Translations under genes and position numbers: made by a program | Origin: Trebouxia sp. TZW2008 | Taxonomy: Eukaryota > Chlorophyta > Trebouxiophyceae > Trebouxiales > Trebouxiaceae | Length of the DNA stretch: 40,501 nt | Direction: 5' to 3' | Assembly: GCA_002118135.1 (NCBI GenBank) | Contig: BDIU01000345.1 | Span: 1 to 40,501, forward strand | The notes under the pieces: generated by a model | What the model was told of the DNA's origin: nothing | The model's database searches: none | What the model saw: only the letters and a program-made list of their open reading frames with translations | In this document: in pieces, positions 33,401 to 40,501 of the stretch | Layout: each line of letters opens with the position of its first letter | Numbering within the stretch: the stretch's first letter is position 1

Positions 33401-33869
33401 GCACTGTTCTGATGTAATCCAAATGTCCCAGCAGTGTGAACAGACACCTCCTAAGCTTGTAGTTCCAGATTTTGATCTTGTAGTCGTCTCCTCCCGAAAC
33501 AAACAGTGGCTGAGACTTGTGAAAGTGCACGCCGCGCACTGGACCGTCGTGCTCATCAAAGCGATCTATCAATGTGCCCATGCGATAATCCCAGAGCTGC
33601 AACAATCGCTCATACCTCACAATCGAGTTGCGAAGCACAACTAACTAGCTCGCTAGGTCGAGCTTTCATACCTGGATCACACCACTGTGCAGGGAAGCAA
33701 GAATCCATGGCCTGCAGCAAGCACGATGAAATGTCAGAAATGCTTGCTATCAGGCATGTATGGTCGCAGCAGGCCAGCGTCGAGCAGTGATGTCCGGCAA
33801 AGCCCACCTCTTCGGATGAAAGGACAAGCCCTTGACACGATTGCTTTTGGTCTCGAACTTTGTCAACAT
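24446..33869 (-). CDS. COPA: coatomer subunit alpha (alpha-COP)
   Basis: Largest subunit of the COPI coat, which returns cargo from Golgi to ER and acts within the Golgi. Exons, 5' to 3': 33808-33869, 33672-33711, 33147-33596, 32892-33045, 32617-32693, 32186-32337, 31754-31908, 31328-31458, 30764-30961, 30300-30456, 29751-29953, 29287-29511, 28791-28923, 28212-28398, 27839-27975, 27120-27310, 26615-26793, 26174-26342, 25543-25718, 24994-25219, 24729-24853, 24446-24587. All phases agree; the product is 1222 aa against 1224 in human. N-terminal WD40 repeats ([20 protein letters not shown]) are nearly identical to animal COPA. Then come the second propeller ([11 protein letters not shown]), the helical solenoid ([10 protein letters not shown]), an acidic linker (27120-27310) and the COPI_C domain ([27 protein letters not shown]). 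Essentially certain. Confidence 0.97.
27120..27310 (-). other. acidic linker exon of COPA
   Basis: This exon codes mainly Glu, Asp, Gly and Ala, with W-G-G-E-D-E-E-L and a closing G-G-W-D-M-E. It matches the acidic linker between the solenoid and the C-terminal epsilon-COP-binding domain of animal COPA. The opposite strand has a long Ser/Pro-rich open frame that is only the mirror of this bias. Confidence 0.85.
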
Positions 33870-34271
33870 ACTGTCTCACACTAGCGCGTCGGATTTTTTG
33901 CTACCGGTCTCGCCAGACACAGCAGCGCTGCGGATCGGCCATGCAGCGAATTCGCTTCATGCTCTTTCGGCTTGATCCCCGTTACCTAGTTTACACCGTA
34001 ACGAAGAACAAGCAGTGATGAGCCGCCTAAATTGCAGCTGGCGGACAGCATGCGCCAGCAGCCCTTTCCTGCAGCTTTGTCCGGCCGATGCTTTCAACAC
34101 CTTGAGTCAGGAGCTCGTCCAGCTTCGGAAACAGTCGCTCGGACGGACCTTCAATGCTCCTTGCGCCAGGGTTGCAACAGACCTGCCAGTGTCAGGGCGA
34201 CTAAGCGGTTACGGTGACTTCTGCAGCTGCGGAGTCACGTTGGCGTCAAATTTCAGCTGAGGCTAGCTGCG
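33870..34271. promoter_or_regulatory. shared divergent promoter region (COPA / orphan gene)
   Basis: The two ATGs on opposite strands are 402 bases apart. The interval is relatively rich in CG dinucleotides, as at the other divergent pair in this window. A plus-strand open frame (34015-34260) ends just before the orphan gene's ATG and is taken as 5' UTR. Confidence 0.45.
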
Positions 34272-36977
34272 ATGAAGCGCAAGCTGCTGAAGGTTCCACT
34301 GGTAAGCGTCAAATACCCTGTCTTGCATTATATTGCTGGCTGGAACACATTGCCTGAAAGTGTCTAGTGTTGAGTGCAAAGCCAGTTGCAGTGTGGCAGT
34401 ACAGCAGCAATGCACAGGAAAGCGACTGTCAGAATCAGCATAGTGTTATAGATCATAGGACGATTTTTGGTTGCGCTGCAGATTTCAAACAACGCTGCAG
34501 ACGCTGGGCAACATGCATGTTCAGGGCAAGGTCAGACTGGTACGTCCAAGTCAGATCAACATGATGCTCTGCCACATCCCAATGTGCAGGAATCAGCTGG
34601 AGCTGGTACGCTGGGAATCACATAGGCAACAACATGCATGGCCTGGTGCTGCAAGATACCTCTGTGTCTGCAGTGAATAGAAACTCTGCGATTCCTGCTC
34701 TCCCACCAGCAAAGAGAAGAAAATTGCTTTTCATGAGCAATGACAAAGATAGCCGGGACAAGTCTCAGGGTCTAGACAGAGACAACAACACAGTCTGGAC
34801 GCCTGAGAAAGTAGATACAAGACTGCCTGTGTACCAAGCAGGCTCAAAAACCCCACCGCTAGCAAAGCGCATGCAAGCTGGTGTTCAAGCCAAGTCTACA
34901 GGTTTAAACCAGGCAACACAGCGTAAAGCAATGGCCGTAAACCCTTCACCAAAGCTATCAGGTTGCTTGGCGCCATGTGGCATGCTGTCTGCTGTTCCTC
35001 TGCACTCACTAGCATGCAACATCTGTACAGTGATTCATGCCTTGCTCAGCAGGTACAGCAGCAGAGTCCCAGGCAAAAACTCAAGGTATGATGCAGCACA
35101 TGCGCCAAACAAGCCAGCAGGCTCCAGCCAGTGCTACCAAGAGCAGTCCTATAATTGGTTTCAAGAACAGCATTACCACACAGCCAAAGGCTCAGGCTGC
35201 TTTGACACCTGCTGGACACAGCTCATCACAACAAACCAATGCGAGCACGCAAGTGGCCAAATCAGCGCCCTCCTGGTCCATCTCAGACAGTTCCGATCTT
35301 GCAAGGCAGGCAGAGTCAGATGCTGAAGGTAGAAGCTGTGGAGATGACAACACTGTCAACGACCCAGGCGCAGCTGACAGGTCAGAATGCGGGAGACCAG
35401 CCCAGGTCAACAGTCAGGCAATCAGAAAGCTCAGCATGGTCTCTGCTGGTAGCAACATTAGCTCGGCACCAAAAAATCGCAGCAAACACAGTGACATGAA
35501 TGCTGACATAGCACATGTCAATCAAGGGCAAGTTCTGGCAACAGCTGGCAAAGTCTTGCCTAAGCAGCAAAGAGACATGCCCTTGGGAAGTCCAGCAGCA
35601 CCTCTCGAGGCAGCAGCGGCAGCATCAAAACATGTCACTGGATCAGACATGCCACCTTCAAAGTCACTGCCAATGCCTGCCAGCAACCAAAATAGCGGTA
35701 CACAGCAGCCAGGCCTACCTGAGGCGCTTTTGATGGTGCAGCGCCTCCCAGCTGTGCTCTCCAAAAGTCTGCAAACTGCTGAGAGTCTTGGACTGCGGCT
35801 CAGCATGCCTAGAGGAGCCGAAATGCTGAGTAGGGCTTGTGCTGGGGCACCAACTTTTGAATGCTGCACAAGTGTGGCCTGGATGTATGACTTTGCACAT
35901 AGCTGCTTCCCTCTGCAATTCCTGACAAATGCTGTCGCAGATGTTGTCACTTGTTTTGGTATGCTCTCACTGTATGATAGGATCGAGTTTGTGCTGTGAC
36001 CTAAGACTGCCATATTGCCTGCCTGCAGAGCAGCTTCCAAGGCAGCCCCTTGATGGCTTGCCATTGCCACCATTCCAGAAGATCTGCCCAGCTGGGATAA
36101 TCAAGCAGCTGCAGCAAGCTTTGAAGCCTGAGCAAGCTGCAAGTCTGGAAACAGGGGCTGCAGACCCTGTGGCAGACTACAAACCATTGCAGTGGGTGAC
36201 AGGAACCCCAAACACCTTGATTCCAAGGTTGATAGCTGCATGTATCCAGAACACTGGGTATACATTGCAATTAACATCCGCAGCTGTTGTTTGTGCAGCA
36301 TTGTGATTGGTCCTGTAGGCTTTGCAGAGATCTCATCAAGTCTATGGATGCCGCAAATAACCTACAGATTCAGCAGCCGGCCAGTATAGGACCATTGGTG
36401 ACAGCACCTCCTGGGCTGCCAGAAATGTTCTCTCGGGAGGAGGATGCAAGCAACGCCAAAACAGGTACATATTCGTTGCACCTCCACTTACATTGAGCAG
36501 GGTGACTGAGAAAGCCAGCAAAGCTATGTGCTGCATTGCCTGAGCTAACCTAGCACGCAAGTAGTGCTGAACCCACCAAGTCAGGTTCTGATGTGCATGT
36601 GGTTCACTTTCCAAAGCAATCAGGTCTTGCATCATTGACGCATGGCAAAGCTTGTGGTAGCTTGTGAAAAGTGTTCTGTAGCCATAATTGCAGATGCAGG
36701 TGTGCGTGGAGCACAGAGGGCAAGCAAAATGCCGGACCACGCATCAGCTGCAGCAGCTGCATGCAATGTGCATAGGCTTGCTGACATAGCAGAGCTGGTG
36801 AACTGTCAGCAGCTGGAGGTAAACCTCTGGACTTGCTGCAGGCCAAGCATGCTTTCCATGAAGCTGTTTGCCATAGATGAACAGAAGCAAGCTGAGTGGT
36901 GCCTTTTGGGCAACTATGCATCTGCTGCAGATATGCATTCAATGTCACGTGACGTCTTGAAACGCTTGATTGTCTGA
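34272..36977 (+). CDS. hypothetical low-complexity, probably nuclear protein
   Basis: No family is recognised. Proposed exons: 34272-34301, 34482-34530, 34674-34961, 35053-35829, 36029-36227, 36328-36464, 36700-36977; phases agree, 585 aa. It starts M-K-R-K-L-L-K and has a basic P-P-A-K-R-R-K-L-L-F segment that could be a nuclear localisation signal. A long Ser/Ala/Gln/Lys-rich, likely disordered middle follows. Two parts look folded: about residues 370-510, with L-S-K-S-L-Q-T-A-E-S-L-G-L-R-L, L-P-P-F-Q-K and G-I-I-K-Q-L-Q-Q-A-L, and the C-terminus, with M-K-L-F-A-I-D-E-Q-K-Q-A-E-W. Exon 1 and the donor at 35829 are the weakest borders. An alternative last exon (36624-36667) would remove the final 91 residues. 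It is divergent from COPA. Confidence 0.55.
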
Positions 36978-37482
36978 CTGCATCTGGTCCACAACCAGGA
37001 CGTATCATGTCATGCACGAGTCAGACATCAAGATGTGCTGCAGCTTGCTGAGATTTGGAGCAGCGCAGAGAAGCAAGCCAATGAGTGCAACAGAGCCCAT
37101 GATGCTTTCCCTATATCTCTGTCATTTCTGCAAGCTGTGCTGGCCTGAAGCGTGTGCACCAGACACAGGCGCATGTGTTCAGCATCACAAACAAGTCGTC
37201 AGTGTCAAAGCATGGCAGGGATGGCAGAGTCAAAAAATTGCGTTTCGAACCCAGTCAGACTTAGTGCATGAAATTTACATCAGGACGTGTTCATTTATGG
37301 CATGATTGGCGATACGTTTCAGCACTGACTTGCTGCACACAAGCTGATGCAGCGCTGCAGATGTGTTGTTAGTTTACAAAGCATCACAAGGCTGATTGTG
37401 GCTGCCTTCGACGAATCCTGGCGATTCTGTCCTGTACTTTTCATCCTGCCGAGCTTGCAATGTGCAGAGCGTGTTTCCAGGC
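36978..37482. other. convergent 3' region of the orphan gene and the NCBP3-like gene
   Basis: Only short unsupported open frames are present on either strand. The region should hold both 3' UTRs. Confidence 0.5.
37374..37378 (-). terminator. possible TGTAA polyadenylation signal of the NCBP3-like gene
   Basis: TGTAA on the minus strand, 105 bases after the stop codon of the NCBP3-like gene. Position and motif fit a chlorophyte polyadenylation signal. Confidence 0.45.
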
Positions 37483-40314
37483 TCAAACATCATTGTAGTC
37501 AATGAGCTGGGTCTGTTTGACCTGAGAAGGAACAGGAGCATACTGCTGAAATGTTGGCGCTGCATGGTGACCAGCAGCAGCTGCTGAGAAGATGGTCTGA
37601 GGCCCAGTAACCTGAGCCATGCTGACATTACCAAATGCTGCTGCCTGTCTAAGTTCTGCATTGGTAGGATGATGGTCTATTCCATCAAACACCTGCATGG
37701 ACACATTGCAAAACATGATTTGACACAGCTTGACAATGCACCTAGGCCTCATGGCACACCCCTTATTGCATGCTATAGATATGTTGTGACATTCAGGAGC
37801 AATTCCAACAGACACAGCATCATTGAATGTAGGGTATGCTGACCTCTGCATCCTGCATGTTAGTGTCCTGCCTCATGGCTTTTTGTTTACGCATCTGATA
37901 TCGCTTGCCGCCACGCTCGCCTCTTGTTTTCATCTCGACATCCCCATCCATGTCTTCAAATTGCCGTTTATGCTGCTGCTGCAGATTCTGCTGACCTTGG
38001 CGGCGGCCCTTGCCCTTACCCCTATGTGCCTTCTTGCCCCTCCCCTGCGCATGGCATGAGCTAAGTTTGACCCATGCAAGGCAAGGACATGAGTCTTGCT
38101 TGGGAATGTACACGCTTGACTGTGAAGCCCAACTGAGAGAATTGCACATATGCCTGAGTTGAATTAAAAGTAGTCCTCATTTGCAACAACATGCACACAG
38201 CCAAATGCTGATGTACAACGAAAGCTTCAGATGCTGTCAAATATGCTGTCACATGTGGGTGCACCAAACAAGGTTCAGGATGCCTCAGGTGCTTGTGATG
38301 CAAATGGCTTGGGCATGCACATGACTTTGGCTACTTCAAAAGCATCTGGGCACATATCAGTGGAATAACACAAAGCGATGCAACAAACCTGATTTGTCTT
38401 CTGAGCCTTCGGAGTGTCTGCTACAGTAGCTATTCTCATGAAAAGGTGGACAAGAAGGGGCCCTATGTCACTTTGATATGTAGCTCTGCCCTTGTGCCAC
38501 AAATAAAGTTCATTGCTGACATCTGCATCTGTGAACCCTGCACAGCCAAGTCAGTCTGATGGAAAAAAAATCAGGCAACAAGTACAGGGCTGTAAGCAGC
38601 TGACCATATATTTTTCAGTGCATGCAGAAGCACAAACAGCTTGCACAATGTCAAACAGATTGTAAGCTACTCTTTGCTTCAAAGCTGCTGCAAACACTCA
38701 GGGAGACAGGTTCATATTTGTTGCAAGCTTGCTACATGATGAGCTACGTAAGGCACAGCATGACAGAGCAAGGCAGCAAAGACACAACACTGCGCTAGCA
38801 TGCCAAGGGTTACCAATGCTGAGCACATTGCTCTATGTCAAGATTCAATCCCGCAGTCAGGCACGCAGGACAGCAAGGAGCACTTGCCAAAGCCATCTGG
38901 AGCCTCCTGAGCTGGTGCTAGACTGCCCAAGCTTTGTATAGCATTGGCAGCAGACTCACTGCTGTTGAAGCAAACATTGCCTGCATTGCAAACTATGCTT
39001 TGGCATTCTGTAGTCTAGACCTTACTGTCATGTACTGCTCTGCCATGGACCGCTTTGAGACCAGCAGATGCTTGAGTGCTACCCTCAGCAAACAGAAACA
39101 ATCCCATTGATCTGAATGGGGTCACATGCACAGCTCGCAAATGTATGGATTTGCATGAGACAATCTGAAAGACTCTGTCCTAGGCATGGTGACAGATAGC
39201 ACATATGGTGACAGACAGCACATTTGCAATGCAAGAACACTGCCGTGTCATTTGTACACAGCAATAAGGCAGACAGATGGGGAGCTCACATGAGGCCTCA
39301 TCAACCCACTCCACACGGGAGTCACCATAGTCTGCAAAGTACAGCTTCAATTCATCTTCTTTCATCATGCCCACTCCATGCAGGTGCACTGTGTCAAGCC
39401 GTCTCTCAGCTGTCAGCGCTGCTTCCCGCCGCACCGTGTATTGGTCTGCAAGGCCACAGCAAGCACTTTAACAGCTAGCACAGATTGATTGGCAGTAGCA
39501 CAGAAGGGCAGCTTCTAGTTGACCTGTTTGCTGTGAACTATGCTTGTGGACGTTGATTTTCTGCAGGCGCTGATGATGCATCAGAATTGCGCAGTTATGT
39601 GCGTCCACATATTGACTTATCACGCATCAGCATTTCTGCATGGTCAGTACGCAAGTTAGCAAAGCATAATTTAGGGTATTTCTAGCTCATGGACACAGAA
39701 AGGGTGTAGTGAAGTGAGTGCCTGGCGCTCTCGTGAGTTGTAATGCCAAGTGAATCAGTTGTTCAGGAAACCAAATCCATGTGTTGCATTTGCATACTTC
39801 TGCTGTTGTATGAATGCTAGAGCTGTGCTGATCGCTGGACCACAGACGCTTACCAGCTTCCTTCCCTGTCCGAGCTGGCAGACGTCCCCCATCGACAAGA
39901 GATGTATTAAACCTGTTTGCTCTATCTTGGCGCTTTCTGACCTCCTCCTAAATTAAAGGTAGACTGTTTTGGGATGACAGCCAGTCGGGACGCAACTGTA
40001 GAAATGGTGCAAGGTCTGTCTGTCAGAACCAGGAGCATGGCTTGCCTCTTCTTCACACATGGCAGCATACCTCACTCAAGAGATCCAGGCCTTGAAGGCT
40101 GTTGTCTGCTGAGTTTGTTCGCAATGGTTTGAAACGCTCTGCTCTGCAACAAAGTCTGCCTTAGAAGTTGCAGAAAGCAGACAGTCAAGCATATGCACCT
40201 GACTGACCTGGCAGCAAGTTTTGCTTGATCGGCAAAGTCAGCATCTGCCGAGTCTGCAGCCGGTGCAGAAGCAGCTGCGCCAAACACTACAGGAGCGTGC
40301 GATCCAGTCGCCAT
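37483..40314 (-). CDS. NCBP3: NCBP3-like nuclear cap-binding protein
   Basis: NCBP3 (ELYS-C17orf85 family in animals) is reported to bind capped RNA with NCBP1 and to link to mRNA export. Exons, 5' to 3': 40208-40314, 40071-40143, 39854-39947, 39290-39445, 38884-38980, 38389-38515, 37844-38044, 37483-37692; phases agree, 354 aa, clearly shorter than the roughly 620 aa of human. The conserved RRM-like domain is visible: R-R-L-D-T-V-H-L-H-G-V, then L-K-L-Y-F-A-D-Y, then R-V-E-W-V-D-E-A-S-C-N-V, then A-A-N-A-I-Q-S-L. A later L-F-M-R-I-A-T segment matches a second conserved block. A Lys/Arg/Gly-rich tail (exon 7) suits RNA contact. The start ATG gives M-A-T-G; a longer reading would need a TTG. 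The joint between exons 5 and 6 is the least certain. Confidence 0.8.
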
Positions 40315-40501
40315 CGACTGATGCAATCGCCAAACAGAGAATAATCAACGACGAGCTCTCCACTTGCGACTTACCCGGCTGTGCGTAGCAACTGCTGTCT
40401 GTTATACTTGAAATGCTGCCCTACATTCATTGCTTTCCTGGCGTTTCGGAGTATACGACTAGCTGCGGGGCAACTATAGCCAAATTACTCGATACCCCTT
40501 A
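40315..40501. promoter_or_regulatory. upstream region of the NCBP3-like gene
   Basis: This is the 187 bases before the start codon, up to the window edge, presumably 5' UTR and part of the promoter. No element stands out. Confidence 0.3.

Noticed and set aside
34015..34260. 81-codon plus-strand frame ending just before the orphan gene.
   Set aside because: It stops before the ATG at 34272, has no motif and lies in the promoter/5' UTR interval.
36624..36667. Short alternative last exon of the orphan gene.
   Set aside because: It fits the phase, but the exon 36700-36977 gives a longer, more protein-like C-terminus; kept only as an alternative.
1..40501. CRISPR arrays, tRNA/rRNA genes, insertion sequences, virus-like or bacterial defence genes.
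   Set aside because: Nothing with regular direct repeats, cloverleaf genes, terminal inverted repeats or the relevant enzyme motifs was seen; the window is ordinary intron-rich nuclear DNA.

Overview
The window looks like nuclear DNA of a chlorophyte green alga, probably a trebouxiophyte. Genes on both strands are cut into many short exons whose acceptors mostly end in TGCAG. Possible polyadenylation signals are the green-algal TGTAA type. One gene is PHYLLO, the fused phylloquinone gene of photosynthetic eukaryotes, here with a complete isochorismate synthase part. Lineage below Chlorophyta is inference from this style only. I saw no bacterial operon, rRNA, tRNA, CRISPR array or transposon.

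Layout. 1-198 (+): C-terminal end of an unidentified acidic protein. 1125-15766 (-): PHYLLO, reconstructed as 29 phase-consistent exons (about 2255 aa) with modules in the order MenF, MenD, MenC, MenH, which act in sequence from chorismate towards the naphthoquinone ring. 17567-19455 (-): a TEDC1-like protein (tubulin epsilon/delta complex, centriole triplet microtubules), with its 3' exons unresolved. 19920-23411 (+): a Barentsz/CASC3/MLN51-type exon junction complex protein whose tail carries six spaced I-V-D-P motifs. 24446-33869 (-): the complete coatomer alpha subunit (COPA) in 22 exons, 1222 aa. 34272-36977 (+): an orphan low-complexity, probably nuclear protein. 37483-40314 (-): an NCBP3-like cap-binding protein, 8 exons, 354 aa.

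Two gene pairs are divergent and share short intergenic regions that are probably bidirectional promoters: TEDC1/Barentsz (about 460 bp) and COPA/orphan (about 400 bp). Three convergent junctions hold 3' UTR-like sequence (199-1124, 23412-24445, 36978-37482). Apart from PHYLLO, which is a pathway in one polypeptide, the genes are not an evident functional cluster. Two of them (Barentsz-like and NCBP3-like) belong to the nuclear mRNP/export machinery, which may be chance.

Exon borders were assigned by hand from GT/GC-AG sites, reading-phase agreement and remembered family motifs. The PHYLLO, COPA and NCBP3-like models close without a frame error, which is strong internal support. The most unusual items are the I-V-D-P repeats in the Barentsz-like protein, two GC-AG introns, the TEDC1 homologue and an 18-unit CAG/CTG repeat inside a PHYLLO intron.
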